Positions 30,929-39,504 of a DNA stretch of 64,000 nt are shown here, piece after piece. Source of the DNA: Mycolicibacterium wolinskyi (GTDB lineage Bacteria > Actinomycetota > Actinomycetes > Mycobacteriales > Mycobacteriaceae); contig NZ_LQQA01000035.1 of assembly GCF_002101965.1 (NCBI RefSeq), positions 153,242 through 217,241 on the forward strand. The letters are read 5' to 3'. Position numbers and translations under genes: made by a program. The notes beneath the pieces were generated by a model. The model was not told where the DNA came from and did no database searches. It saw only the letters and a list, made by a program, of their open reading frames with translations. Each line of letters opens with the position of its first letter. Within the stretch, counting starts at the first letter, position 1.

Positions 30929-31852
30929 ATGACCGTCATCCCACCGGGCCGCCGCATGCTGCGGCTGGAGGTCCGTAACGCCGCGACGCCGATCGAACGC
31001 AAGCCGCCGTGGCTCAAGACCCGTGTCCGCACCGGCCCCGAGTACCGCGACCTCACCGCGCTCGTCGAGCGGGAGAACCTGCACACGGTGTGCCAGGAAG
31101 CCGGTTGTCCCAACATCTTCGAATGCTGGGAGGCCAGGGAGGCCACGTTCCTGATCGGTGGTGACCAATGCACGCGGCGCTGCGACTTCTGCCAGATCGA
31201 CACGGGACGGCCCGCGCCGCTCGATCGCGACGAGCCGCGCCGGGTCGCCGAATCGGTGGCCACGATGGGATTGCGGTATGCGACCATCACCGGCGTCGCA
31301 CGTGATGACCTGCCGGACGGCGGCGCGTGGCTGTATGCCGAGACGGTCCGCGAAATCCACCGCCGCTGTCCGGGCACCGGGGTGGAACTGCTCATCCCCG
31401 ACTTCACCGGCCGCCCCGACCAACTCGCCGAGGTATTCGACTCGCGGCCCCAGGTGCTCGCCCACAACCTCGAAACCGTGCCACGGGTGTTCCGCCGGGT
31501 TCGCCCCGGATTCAGCTATGCCCGCTCGCTGCAGGTGATCACCAGTGCTCGGGACGTCGGACTCATCACGAAGTCCAATCTCATCCTGGGTCTGGGCGAA
31601 ACACCCGACGAGGCCGTACAAGCGCTGCACGACCTGCACGAGGCGGGTTGCCAATTGGTGACCATCACGCAGTACCTGCGCCCGAGCCCGCGCCACCATC
31701 CGATCGCGCGATGGGTCGCACCGGACGAGTTCACCGAGCTCGGCGGCATCGCCCGAGACATCGGATTCGCCGGTGTGCTGTCCGGTCCACTGGTCCGGTC
31801 GTCGTACCGCGCCGGCCAGCTCTACGCCCAAGCCAAGAAGGAGATTTCATGA
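30929..31852 (+). CDS. lipA: Lipoyl synthase
   Basis: A 307-residue radical SAM enzyme that inserts two sulfurs into protein-bound octanoyl groups. Both [4Fe-4S] sites are complete: the auxiliary cluster C-x4-C-x5-C in CQEAGCPNIFECWE (about 55) and the radical-SAM C-x3-C-x2-C in CTRRCDFCQI (about 80). The final cluster ligand Ser is in the conserved RSSYRAG near the C-terminus. In this operon its likely protein substrate is GcvH. There are 3 bases after pdxS, and its stop overlaps the lpdA ATG. Confidence 0.96.
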   Translation: MTVIPPGRRMLRLEVRNAATPIERKPPWLKTRVRTGPEYRDLTALVERENLHTVCQEAGCPNIFECWEAREATFLIGGDQCTRRCDFCQIDTGRPAPLDRDEPRRVAESVATMGLRYATITGVARDDLPDGGAWLYAETVREIHRRCPGTGVELLIPDFTGRPDQLAEVFDSRPQVLAHNLETVPRVFRRVRPGFSYARSLQVITSARDVGLITKSNLILGLGETPDEAVQALHDLHEAGCQLVTITQYLRPSPRHHPIARWVAPDEFTELGGIARDIGFAGVLSGPLVRSSYRAGQLYAQAKKEIS

Positions 31853-33216
31853 CTCGCACCTCTGCGGACGTCGTCGTTCTCGGCGGCGGTCCGGGCGGAT
31901 ATGCCACCGCACTGCGCAGCGCCCAGCTGGGGCTTTCGGTGATCCTCGTCGAGGAAGGCGAGGTCGGTGGGACGTGCCTGCACCGCGGCTGCATCCCGAC
32001 CAAGGCCCTGCTGCACGCCGCCGAGATTGCTGACAATGCCAGGGCAGCAGCACAATTCGGGGTGAACGCCACATTCGACGGCGTCGACCCGCAACAGCTG
32101 CACGCCTATAAGGACAGCGTGGTCGCGCGCCTACACAAGGGGCTGCAGGCCTTGCTGCCCGCGCAGGGTGTCACGGTGATCAACGGTCGCGGCCGCCTCA
32201 CCGGACCGAACACCGTCGACGTCGCCGGCCAGACGGTCACCGGCGGCGCCATCGTGCTTGCGACCGGCTCCGCACCGAAACCGCTGCCCGGCATCGAGCC
32301 CGGTGACCGGGTGATCACCAGCGACGAGGCGCTCGAGCTGCGGTCGATCCCGCGGCGTGCGGTGATCCTCGGCGGTGGTGTCATCGGCGTCGAATTCGCC
32401 AGCCTGTGGGCCTCATTCGGCACCGCGGTCACCGTCGTCGAAGCCGAACCCCGGCTGGTCCCGCACGAGGACGAGGCCGTCTCCAAGCACCTCGAACGTG
32501 CCTTCCGCCGCCGCAAGATCACCGCCAAGACCGGCGTCCGCGTCACCGGTGTCGAGCAGACGGACGAGGGCGTGGCAGTCACACTCGAGAACGGCGCTGT
32601 GATCGAGGCCGACCTGCTGCTGGTCGCCGTCGGACGCGTACCGCGCACCGACGGGCTGGAGGCGGCGGGCATCACGCTCGAACGCGGCTTCGTCGTCACC
32701 GACGACCGGCTGCGCACGACAGTGCCCACCGTGTACGCCGTCGGTGACATCGTCGCGGGCACCCAACTCGCGCACCGCGCCTTCCAGCAGGGCATCTTCG
32801 TGGCCGAGGTACTCGCGCAACGCAATCCGGACCCGATCGACGAGACCGGCATCCCACGCGTCACCTACTCGCGCCCCGAGATCGCCTCCGTCGGCCTCAC
32901 CGAGAACCAGGCGCGGATCCGGTTCGGCGACAACGTCGAGACCGCGAGCCACGATCTCGCGGGCAACGGTAAGAGCCAGATCCTCAAGACGTCGGGCACG
33001 GTCAAACTGGTCCTCGCCCCGTCGGGCGCGGTGGTCGGCATTCATCTGGTCGGCGAACGCGTCGGCGAGCTGATCGGCGAAGCACAACTGATCTACAACC
33101 TGCAGATCAAGCCGGGCGAGGCGGCCAAGTTCGTGCATGCGCACCCGACGCAGAACGAGGCGCTCGGCGAGGCGCTGATGGCCGCCGCAGGAATGCCGCT
33201 GCACGGCCACGGCTGA
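31849..33216 (+). CDS. lpdA: Dihydrolipoyl dehydrogenase, L-protein
   Basis: A 455-residue FAD disulfide reductase that reoxidises dihydrolipoyl-GcvH with NAD. The FAD-binding VVVLGGGPGGYATALRSA opens the protein. The redox disulfide is in GGTCLHRGCIPTKALL (about 38-52), the NAD site in AVILGGGVIGVEFASLWA, and the His-Glu base pair in HAHPTQNEALGEAL near the end. The ATG at 31849 overlaps the lipA stop; the longer frame from 31327 runs within lipA. Mycobacteria have another Lpd for pyruvate dehydrogenase, so this one looks like a dedicated glycine-cleavage L-protein. It is the last gene of the operon. Confidence 0.95.
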   Translation: MTRTSADVVVLGGGPGGYATALRSAQLGLSVILVEEGEVGGTCLHRGCIPTKALLHAAEIADNARAAAQFGVNATFDGVDPQQLHAYKDSVVARLHKGLQALLPAQGVTVINGRGRLTGPNTVDVAGQTVTGGAIVLATGSAPKPLPGIEPGDRVITSDEALELRSIPRRAVILGGGVIGVEFASLWASFGTAVTVVEAEPRLVPHEDEAVSKHLERAFRRRKITAKTGVRVTGVEQTDEGVAVTLENGAVIEADLLLVAVGRVPRTDGLEAAGITLERGFVVTDDRLRTTVPTVYAVGDIVAGTQLAHRAFQQGIFVAEVLAQRNPDPIDETGIPRVTYSRPEIASVGLTENQARIRFGDNVETASHDLAGNGKSQILKTSGTVKLVLAPSGAVVGIHLVGERVGELIGEAQLIYNLQIKPGEAAKFVHAHPTQNEALGEALMAAAGMPLHGHG

Positions 33217-33235
33217 CCGCATAGATTGGGGCGGC

Positions 33236-33625
33236 ATGATCGATCTCACGGATCTGAAACGCCGCATCGTGCACGGCACCCAGCGCCGCATCGTCAATCC
33301 TGTCGGCAGGCAGCTACCGATCACCATGCTCGAAACGATCGGCCGCAAGTCCGGTCAACCCCGCCACACCGCAGTCGGCGGAAGGGTGATCGACAACCAG
33401 TTCTGGATGGTGTCCGAACACGGCGACCGCTCGCACTATGTGCTCAACATCAAGGCGAATCCCGCTGTGCGGGTGCGGGTCAACGGCAAGTGGCGCACCG
33501 GTGTCGCCCACCTGCTGCCGGACGACGATGCGGTGGCCCGGTTGAAGGAGCTTCCCACGGTCAACAGCGCGGTGGTCCGGGCCGTGGGCAGCAACCTGCT
33601 GACCATCCGCGTAGACCTCGACTGA
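33236..33625 (+). CDS. Deazaflavin (F420)-dependent nitroreductase-family protein
   Basis: A 129-residue split-barrel protein of the Ddn/DUF385 family. Markers are LETIGRKSGQPRHTAVGG (about 33), WMVSEHGDRSHYVLNIKANPAV and VRVNGKWRTGVAHLL, the region that binds F420 phosphate in relatives. Such proteins reduce quinones, nitroimidazoles or coumarins with F420H2. The true substrate is unknown. A -10-like TAGATT at 33223-33228 lies 7 bases before the ATG, so a leaderless start separate from the gcv operon is likely. The TfoX-like gene follows after 1 base. Confidence 0.85.
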   Translation: MIDLTDLKRRIVHGTQRRIVNPVGRQLPITMLETIGRKSGQPRHTAVGGRVIDNQFWMVSEHGDRSHYVLNIKANPAVRVRVNGKWRTGVAHLLPDDDAVARLKELPTVNSAVVRAVGSNLLTIRVDLD

Positions 33626-33626
33626 C

Positions 33627-33959
33627 ATGGCCTTCGACCCCGAACTCGCCGACCGCATACGCGAATTGATCGCCACCGAACGCGGCGTCGACGAGAAGCG
33701 GATGTTCGGCGGGCTCGCGTTTCTGGTCAACGGCAACATGTCGGTGGCCGCGACCCGCGAGGGCGGCCTGATGGTGCGGGTGCCGATCGAGGAATCAGCA
33801 CAACTTCTGCGTCGGGACCATGTCGAGCCGATGGTGATGGGCGGCCGGGAAATGCGCGGCTGGTTGCGCGTGGGCACCGACGGCCTGAAGACCAAGCGGC
33901 AACTACAGGGCTGGGTCACCCGAGGGGTCGGCTTCGCCAAGACGCTGCCGCCCAAGTGA
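33627..33959 (+). CDS. TfoX N-terminal domain protein
   Basis: A 110-residue single-domain protein. EKRMFGGLAFLVNGNMSVAA (about 25-45) is the hallmark of the TfoX/Sxy N-domain, and RGWLRVGTDGLKTKRQL closes the fold. In gammaproteobacteria TfoX controls competence, but lone N-domains are widespread in actinobacteria with no known function, so a competence role should not be assumed. It is likely cotranscribed with the deazaflavin protein. Confidence 0.82.
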   Translation: MAFDPELADRIRELIATERGVDEKRMFGGLAFLVNGNMSVAATREGGLMVRVPIEESAQLLRRDHVEPMVMGGREMRGWLRVGTDGLKTKRQLQGWVTRGVGFAKTLPPK

Positions 33960-33999
33960 AGAGGTTTCCACCGCAGGGCAGCCGGGTAGGCGCAGTGAC

Positions 34000-34659
34000 A
34001 TGTCGACCACGCAGCGGGATCTGGCTCGCCGGCTGCTGAGCGCCGCCGGGCACACCTACGCCGAGCAGGCAGGCATCCGGATGGCCGACAAGCCCATGCC
34101 GCTGTTCGAACTGCTGGTGCTGTGCATGCTGGCGAGCAAACCGATCGACGCCGGCATCGCCACCCGGGCCGGCCGCGAACTGTTCCGCAGTGGGCTGCGC
34201 ACACCACATGCGGTTCTCGACGCCGAGCGGCGCGACATGATCCGGGCCTTCGGCCGCGCGCATTACGTGCGGTACGACGAAAGCTCGGCCACCCGTCTGA
34301 CCGACATCGCCGCGACGGTCGACGACCGCTACCGCGGTGACCTGCGGCGGCTCGCCGACGCGGCCGACCGCGACACCGCCGCCGCGAGACGACTCCTGAA
34401 AGAGTTCAAGGGAATCGGTGACACCGGCGCCGATATTTTCCTGCGCGAGGTACAGGACACCTGGACGTGGGTAAGGCCGTTCTTCGACGACCGCGCGCTG
34501 GGCGCCGCACGCGACCTCGGGTTGCCCGGCGACCCGGCGGCCTTACAGCGGCTGGCACCGGGCAAGACGGCGCGGCTGGCAGCGGCCCTGGTCCGTGCGT
34601 CGCTGGACGACGAGCTGCGTGCCGCACTGTTGCGACCACCCGCTCACGCCACCGCCTGA
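34000..34659 (+). CDS. HhH-GPD-like DNA glycosylase/endonuclease homologue
   Basis: A 219-residue all-helical protein that resembles the helix-hairpin-helix base-excision family. A hairpin of the form LLKEFKGIGDTGADIFLRE lies near residue 130, followed by a WTWVRPFFDDRALG block where the catalytic Asp of the family would fall. The Lys used by bifunctional Nth-type enzymes is not obvious, and there is no C-terminal iron-sulfur Cys cluster. It may be a monofunctional glycosylase or a non-catalytic relative. Expression context gives no further clue. Confidence 0.65.
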   Translation: MSTTQRDLARRLLSAAGHTYAEQAGIRMADKPMPLFELLVLCMLASKPIDAGIATRAGRELFRSGLRTPHAVLDAERRDMIRAFGRAHYVRYDESSATRLTDIAATVDDRYRGDLRRLADAADRDTAAARRLLKEFKGIGDTGADIFLREVQDTWTWVRPFFDDRALGAARDLGLPGDPAALQRLAPGKTARLAAALVRASLDDELRAALLRPPAHATA

Positions 34660-34735
34660 GTTCGACCGTTTACCACCATCCGGGCAGAATCGTCATTAAC
34701 ATAGGGGCGCCTGGCAAGAAGGGTGGCACTGGTAC

Positions 34736-34960
34736 ATGCTGACCACGGTACGAAAAGTTCTGAGCTTCCAGATGACGATCGCCGAATGGATCGGCACGGC
34801 GATCATCCTGGCGGTCCCCTATCTGATCATCGGGATGGTCTGGTCGCTGACCCATACCGAGCACCTGCACGGGATGAGCCGGGCCGATGCCGTGGTGTCG
34901 TTCCTCGGCTCCATCGTGTCGTGGCCGGTACTGCTGTTCACCAACGTCTGCATGAGTTGA
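34736..34960 (+). CDS. Small two-helix membrane protein
   Basis: A 74-residue protein with two membrane helices (about 14-38 and 52-70). It shares its pattern with the 81-residue protein at 35866: TIAEWIGTAIILAVPYLIIG here against SLEQMIETALWLALPYIVIG there, each followed by W..THTE or W.FFHPE and a second helix with WPVLLF or WPLLLV. The two paralogues flank a DUF2236 gene. Function is unknown; they could be membrane partners of that oxygenase-like protein. Confidence 0.6.
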   Translation: MLTTVRKVLSFQMTIAEWIGTAIILAVPYLIIGMVWSLTHTEHLHGMSRADAVVSFLGSIVSWPVLLFTNVCMS

Positions 34961-34975
34961 CGGGACGAGCCGCGC

Positions 34976-35851
34976 ATGTCTGTCGGGGACACCACACACG
35001 CCAACCGAATCTCGGTCACCAGACGCACCGCACGGTGGGATGACGGCCCGGTCACCATCGCCGACGCCATGGATTTCTGGGCCTTCGCCGCCGGGGCCGC
35101 GAACGTCATCATGCAGCTGTCCCGACCCGGGGTCGGGTACGGCGTCGTCGAAAGCAAGGTCGACTCCGGCAATCTGCTCAAGCACCCGTGGAAACGGGCC
35201 CGCACGACCTTCCAGTACCTCGCCGTGGCCATCCTCGGCCGCCCCGAAGACCGCGAAGCCTTCCGCGACGCCGTCGACGTGGCCCACCGCCAGGTGAGGT
35301 CGGGCCCGGCAAGCCCGGTGCGGTACAACGCGTTTGACCGTGACCTGCAGATGTGGGTGGCGGCCTGCCTGTTCGTCGGGTTGGAGGACACCTACCAGCT
35401 GCTGCGCGGCACGATGACGGCCGAACAGGCTGAACAGTTCTACGCCTCCGCCGCCACGCTCGGCACCACGTTGCAGGTCAGTGCCGAGCAGTGGCCCGCC
35501 ACGCGCGCCGAGTTCGACGCCTACTGGAACACCGCATGCGAGCAGGTCGCCATCGACGACGTGGTCGCGCGCTACCTGCACGATCTGGTGAACCTGAAGA
35601 TGATCAACCCACTGTTAGGCCTGCCGTTCCGGCCGCTGCTGAAATTCCTCACCGCGGGCTTTCTGGCCCCGGTTTTCCGCGATGCGCTGGGCCTCGGCTG
35701 GGGCCGCGGCCGCCAACGGCTGTTCGAATGGCTTTTCCTGCTGGTCGCGTTCGGCAACCGGTTCCTGCCGATCTTCATAAGGCAGGGCGGCAGCTTCCTG
35801 CTCCTGGCGGACGTGCGCCGCCGGGTGCGCACCGGCAAGCCCCTGATCTGA
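34976..35851 (+). CDS. DUF2236 (MpaB/latex-clearing-oxygenase-like) protein
   Basis: A 291-residue mainly helical protein of the oxygenase MpaB/DUF2236 family, related to the heme-b latex clearing protein. Matching blocks are ANVIMQLSRPGVGYGVVES (about 42-60), HPWKRARTTFQYLAV (about 73), and the long AEQWPATRAEFDAYWN segment. Candidate heme ligands cannot be fixed by eye. Mycobacteria carry several such proteins with no proven substrate. It lies 15 bases after one small membrane protein and 14 bases before its paralogue, so the three probably form one transcript. Confidence 0.8.
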   Translation: MSVGDTTHANRISVTRRTARWDDGPVTIADAMDFWAFAAGAANVIMQLSRPGVGYGVVESKVDSGNLLKHPWKRARTTFQYLAVAILGRPEDREAFRDAVDVAHRQVRSGPASPVRYNAFDRDLQMWVAACLFVGLEDTYQLLRGTMTAEQAEQFYASAATLGTTLQVSAEQWPATRAEFDAYWNTACEQVAIDDVVARYLHDLVNLKMINPLLGLPFRPLLKFLTAGFLAPVFRDALGLGWGRGRQRLFEWLFLLVAFGNRFLPIFIRQGGSFLLLADVRRRVRTGKPLI

Positions 35852-35865
35852 GCGGCGTCGGTAGC

Positions 35866-36111
35866 ATGCGACGGATCCTGAGCCGGAAAGTCAGCCTCGA
35901 GCAGATGATCGAGACAGCGCTGTGGCTGGCGCTCCCCTACATCGTGATCGGCCTGCTGTGGACGTTCTTCCATCCCGAGCAGGTGCAGTTGATCGAATCC
36001 GAACTGCTGACCCGCATACCGGCGGGAGCCAACCTTGTGGCGTTCGGTCAGGTCACGCTGTTGTGGCCGCTGCTGCTAGTCGGCGGCGACATCTGTGTGG
36101 CGGCGACCTGA
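35866..36111 (+). CDS. Small two-helix membrane protein, paralogue
   Basis: An 81-residue protein with two hydrophobic helices (about 15-36 and 58-77), similar along its whole length to the protein at 34736-34960. The ATG at 35866 gives alignment with the paralogue from the first residues. The open frame extends far upstream to 35491 inside the DUF2236 gene, but that part is shadow. Function unknown. Confidence 0.6.
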   Translation: MRRILSRKVSLEQMIETALWLALPYIVIGLLWTFFHPEQVQLIESELLTRIPAGANLVAFGQVTLLWPLLLVGGDICVAAT

Positions 36112-36167
36112 GAAACCGGTCGTCACAAAATCTGGACGCTACCGTCATCGCGGCAGCCGCGGTTGGC

Positions 36168-36173
36168 TAGGGT
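36168..36173 (+). promoter_or_regulatory. -10 element of a leaderless promoter
   Basis: TAGGGT lies 8 bases before the GTG at 36182, consistent with a transcript that begins at or next to the start codon of the lipoprotein gene. It favours this GTG over the ATG at 36194. Confidence 0.45.
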
Positions 36174-36181
36174 CAGGCGCC

Positions 36182-36763
36182 GTGAAAGCTTGCATGGCGA
36201 TACGAACGGCGGTCCTCGTCGCGGCGACGGCGACCCTCGCCGCGTGTACCTCCGGCACGGTCGTCAACACCGGCGACACTCCGCAGCAGACTGCGCCGCC
36301 CACGTCGGCGCCGGTGCCGCAGTTCGGCACCGCGAACCTGGTGAACGCCGCCGACTATGCGGCACCGGTGGACGGCCGCACGGCCTATTACTTCAGCACC
36401 CCGAGCGGACGCTGGCACTGCGCGATCCTGCCCCGCGACCGCGCCGGTTGCGAGTCGGCGGACGGCCTGGACTCCGGTATCGGCATCACCGGAGCGCCCG
36501 ACGTCATCGTCGACGGCGAGCCCACCACGCCCAACGCGATCGTCGTGGACCGCGATCACGACGCCGCGTTCGTGGTGCTGCCGCAGACGCAGTTCTCGCT
36601 CGACACCGCGGCGGTTTTGCCGTTCGGCAAAGTGCTTGCGGTGGCGGGTTTTCGGTGCAATGTGCAGGAGGAGCACGGGGTGTCGTGCGTGCGGGAACTC
36701 ACCGGCAAAGGTTTCACCTTCTCCGGCGACGGTTACACCCTGCAGTACACCGACGTCCCTTAG
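36182..36763 (+). CDS. Secreted lipoprotein of unknown function
   Basis: A 193-residue protein. The N-terminus KACMAIRTAVLVAATATLAACTSG is a lipoprotein signal with lipobox LAAC, so the mature protein would be a membrane-anchored lipoprotein from the Cys at residue 21. A Thr/Pro-rich linker (about 30-45) leads to a folded domain with paired cysteines (WHCAILPRDRAGCES and FRCNVQEEHGVSCV), which probably form disulfides. No family function is recognised. The start at GTG is supported by the nearby -10 element. Confidence 0.75.
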   Translation: MKACMAIRTAVLVAATATLAACTSGTVVNTGDTPQQTAPPTSAPVPQFGTANLVNAADYAAPVDGRTAYYFSTPSGRWHCAILPRDRAGCESADGLDSGIGITGAPDVIVDGEPTTPNAIVVDRDHDAAFVVLPQTQFSLDTAAVLPFGKVLAVAGFRCNVQEEHGVSCVRELTGKGFTFSGDGYTLQYTDVP

Positions 36764-36771
36764 CGAGGCTC

Positions 36772-37500
36772 ATGATCCGGATCGGCACCTCGGGGTGGTC
36801 CTACGACCACTGGAACGGCGTGCTCTACCCGCCGGGCACGCCGACCGCGAAGCGGCTCGACCGATATACCGAGGCCTTCGACACCGTCGAGCTCAACGCG
36901 AGCTTCTACCGCTGGCCCAAAGACACGACCTTCGCCGGCTGGCGGCAACGGCTACCCGACGGTTTCACGATGTCGGTCAAGGCGCACCGCGGTTTGACGC
37001 ACTACCGCCGGTTGCGCTCGCCCGAACCCTGGATCGAGCGGTTCGAGCGCTGCTGGACCGAACTCGGTGACCGCGGCGAAGCCCTTCTGGTGCAACTCCA
37101 TCCCGCCATCGAACGCGACGACGATCTGCTCGCCGGGTTTCTGAAGTTGATGCCCGACCGCATCCCGGTGGCGATGGAGCTGCGACATCGATCCTGGAAC
37201 GATCCGGCCGTGTACGCGCTGTTGGAGGCGCATCGGGCCGCATATGTGGTGATGAGCGGGCCCGGCCTGGTGTGTGAACCGGTGGCCACGAGTGATCTGG
37301 TGTATGTCCGCCTGCACGGACCCGAACAGGGCGCGATGTATGCCGGCTCCTATCCGGATGAGCAGTTGCGGTGGTGGGCCGACAAGATCGGGCAGTGGGA
37401 TGCCGACGGCCATCGCGTCGTCGTGTACTTCAACAACGACCTCGGCGGCCACGCCGTGCGGAACGCCGGAAAGCTCAAGGAGTTCCTGGCGCGCGAGTAG
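36772..37500 (+). CDS. DUF72 family protein
   Basis: A 242-residue TIM-barrel-like protein of the DUF72 (YecE-like) family. The signature IRIGTSGWSYDHWNGVLYPPG opens it, followed by VELNASFYRWP, VKAHRGLTHYRRL, MELRHRSWND and the closing VVYFNNDLGGHAVRNA block. No reaction has been established for the family. It begins 8 bases after the lipoprotein stop. Assignment to the family is firm, function unknown. Confidence 0.88.
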   Translation: MIRIGTSGWSYDHWNGVLYPPGTPTAKRLDRYTEAFDTVELNASFYRWPKDTTFAGWRQRLPDGFTMSVKAHRGLTHYRRLRSPEPWIERFERCWTELGDRGEALLVQLHPAIERDDDLLAGFLKLMPDRIPVAMELRHRSWNDPAVYALLEAHRAAYVVMSGPGLVCEPVATSDLVYVRLHGPEQGAMYAGSYPDEQLRWWADKIGQWDADGHRVVVYFNNDLGGHAVRNAGKLKEFLARE

Positions 37501-37511
37501 GCTGAGTCGGC

Positions 37512-38738
37512 ATGACAACTTCGTCCACATTCGCGATCATCGGTGGCGGCCTCGCCGGCGCCAAGGCTGCTGAAGCGCTGCGGGACAACGACTTTGACGG
37601 CCATGTCGTGTTGTTCGCCGCGGAGGACAAGCTGCCCTACGAGCGGCCGCCGCTGTCCAAGGAATATCTGGCCGGCAAGAAGGCGCTGGCTGATTTCACC
37701 GTCGATCCGGCCGCGTGGTACCGCGACCACAATGTCGAACTCCGGCTGGGCACCGAGGTTACCGCCGTCAACCCCGCCGACCACACCATCACCCTGCCCG
37801 ACGACAGCACCGTGAGCTACGACAAGTTGCTGCTCGCCACGGGCTCGGCGCCGAAACGCCCGCCCATACCCGGCGCCGACGCGGCCGGCGTGCACTATCT
37901 GCGCACCATCGACGATGCCGCCGCCCTGAATTCCGCACTGACGGAAGGTTCTTCGTTGGCGGTCGTCGGCGCCGGCTGGATCGGCATGGAGGTCGCCGCC
38001 AGTGCCCGTCAGCGGGGCGTGAACGTCACGGTCGTCGAAACGGCTCGTCTTCCCCTGCTCGGTGCGCTCGGCGCCGAAGTTGGTGAGGTGTTCGCGCGCC
38101 TGCACCGCGAGCACGGCGTCGACCTACGCCTCAACGAGACCGTGCAGGAGATCACGACCAGCGGCGGCACCGCCACCGGTCTACGACTCGGGGATGGGTC
38201 CACCGTTCCCGCCGATGCCGTGCTGGTGGCGGTGGGCGCGGCGCCCAACATCGGCCTGGCCGAACGCGCCGGCCTCGCGACCGCCGACGGTGGCGTACTC
38301 GTCGACGCCGCGTTGCGCACGAGCGATGCCGACATCTATGCGGTCGGTGACATCGCCGCCGCGCAGCACCCGCTGTTCGGTGTGCGTATCCGCACCGAGC
38401 ACTGGGCGAACGCGCTCAAGCAGCCCGCCGTGGCCGCGGCCGGAATGGTCGGCAGAACGGCCGAATACGACGACCTGCCGTATTTCTTCACCGACCAGTA
38501 CGACCTCGGCATGGAGTACGTCGGCCATGCCCCCAGCTACGAGCGTGTCGTGTTCCGCGGCGATGTCGCGGGCCGCGAATTCGTCGTGTTCTGGCTCGAC
38601 GCCGACAATCGGGTGCTCGCCGGCATGAACGTCAACGTGTGGGATGTGCTCGACGACATCAAAGCCCTGATCCGGTCGCGTGTCGCCGTCGACCCCGAAC
38701 GTCTGGCCGACACCGGCCAACCACTCGACGCCGGGTAG
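37512..38738 (+). CDS. Ferredoxin/rubredoxin reductase-type FAD oxidoreductase
   Basis: A 408-residue flavoprotein of the class of P450-ferredoxin and rubredoxin reductases. FAD site: FAIIGGGLAGAKAAEALRD (N-terminus) with LPYERPPLSKEYL; NAD site: LAVVGAGWIGMEVAASARQRG (about 147). The second FAD motif ADIYAVGDIAAAQHP (about 275) and a C-terminal reductase domain with FFTDQYDLGMEYVGHAP follow. It would pass electrons from NAD(P)H to a ferredoxin, but no ferredoxin or P450 is nearby. TAGGCT at 37498-37503 lies 8 bases before the ATG, so a leaderless start is plausible. Confidence 0.9.
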   Translation: MTTSSTFAIIGGGLAGAKAAEALRDNDFDGHVVLFAAEDKLPYERPPLSKEYLAGKKALADFTVDPAAWYRDHNVELRLGTEVTAVNPADHTITLPDDSTVSYDKLLLATGSAPKRPPIPGADAAGVHYLRTIDDAAALNSALTEGSSLAVVGAGWIGMEVAASARQRGVNVTVVETARLPLLGALGAEVGEVFARLHREHGVDLRLNETVQEITTSGGTATGLRLGDGSTVPADAVLVAVGAAPNIGLAERAGLATADGGVLVDAALRTSDADIYAVGDIAAAQHPLFGVRIRTEHWANALKQPAVAAAGMVGRTAEYDDLPYFFTDQYDLGMEYVGHAPSYERVVFRGDVAGREFVVFWLDADNRVLAGMNVNVWDVLDDIKALIRSRVAVDPERLADTGQPLDAG

Positions 38739-38895
38739 CTGTGCAGGCAAAACGCACGCACTGCGAATGCGAGTGCGGTTCAACAATATTGTCGTCACCG
38801 TAGCGGTCGGCTGTAACGTGCAGGAGGCGCCGTGGCGCGGCGCGCAGAGCGAAGCCGCGCGAGAATGAGCCGACAGTCAGGAAGGTGAGTCTGCA

Positions 38896-39504
38896 GTGAA
38901 CGTTGCCCCCGACGAACTGACCGGCACCGAACAGGCGGTACTCCTGGTGTTGATGGCCGAGTCGCGACCCGTGCCCAACCCGGAACTGGAACGCCTTGGC
39001 CCCAAGCTCGACAAGCCGGGTCGGGTTCGGCTCAACGAGCTGGGCTTGATCGAGACGACGACCGGCAGGCCCCTCGTGCACGAGCTGACCGACTCCGGCT
39101 GGGCACTGTGCCGCGAATTGCTCGGCGCAGGCGCCCCGGCCCGCTCCTCGGGCCAGGGCAGGGCGCTGTACACCGTGCTGAATTCTCTCGGCCGCTACTT
39201 CGACCGAGCCGACCTCGCCCCGGCTGACGTGTTCCTGCCGCCCGCACAGGCCGAAGAGCAGTTACGGACCGCCTACACCCGGCTGGCCGCCCGGCCCGGT
39301 GGCTGGGTGAGCCTCGTCAGCCTGCGTGAAGCAGTGCCCGGACTGGCCCGCGCCGAGGTGGACGCGGCGCTGGTGAATCTGTACCAGCAGCCGGGCGTCA
39401 GTCTCATCCCCGAGGAGAACCAGAAGGTGCTGACCGCCGCCGACCGGGCCGCCGCCGTACAGATCGGCGACCAGAACAAACATCTGATGGCGATCGAGTC
39501 CTGA
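38896..39504 (+). CDS. Winged-helix-like partner of a HerA-type ATPase
   Basis: A 202-residue soluble protein I cannot place in a named family. Residues 8-70 look like a winged helix: LTGTEQAVLLVLMAES, then a helix (NPELERLGPKL), then NELGLIETTTGRPLVHELTDSG. A second winged-helix-like part at about 125-180 has GGWVSLVSLREAVPG and NLYQQPGVSLIPEENQ. No nuclease motif is seen. It starts at GTG, and its stop overlaps the ATG of the large ATPase gene by one base, so the two are coupled and probably work together. Confidence 0.65.
   Translation: MNVAPDELTGTEQAVLLVLMAESRPVPNPELERLGPKLDKPGRVRLNELGLIETTTGRPLVHELTDSGWALCRELLGAGAPARSSGQGRALYTVLNSLGRYFDRADLAPADVFLPPAQAEEQLRTAYTRLAARPGGWVSLVSLREAVPGLARAEVDAALVNLYQQPGVSLIPEENQKVLTAADRAAAVQIGDQNKHLMAIES

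Noticed and set aside
33627..33959. Competence regulator TfoX
   Set aside because: Only the N-terminal domain is present and mycobacteria have no TfoX-type competence regulon; the domain match alone does not support that role.
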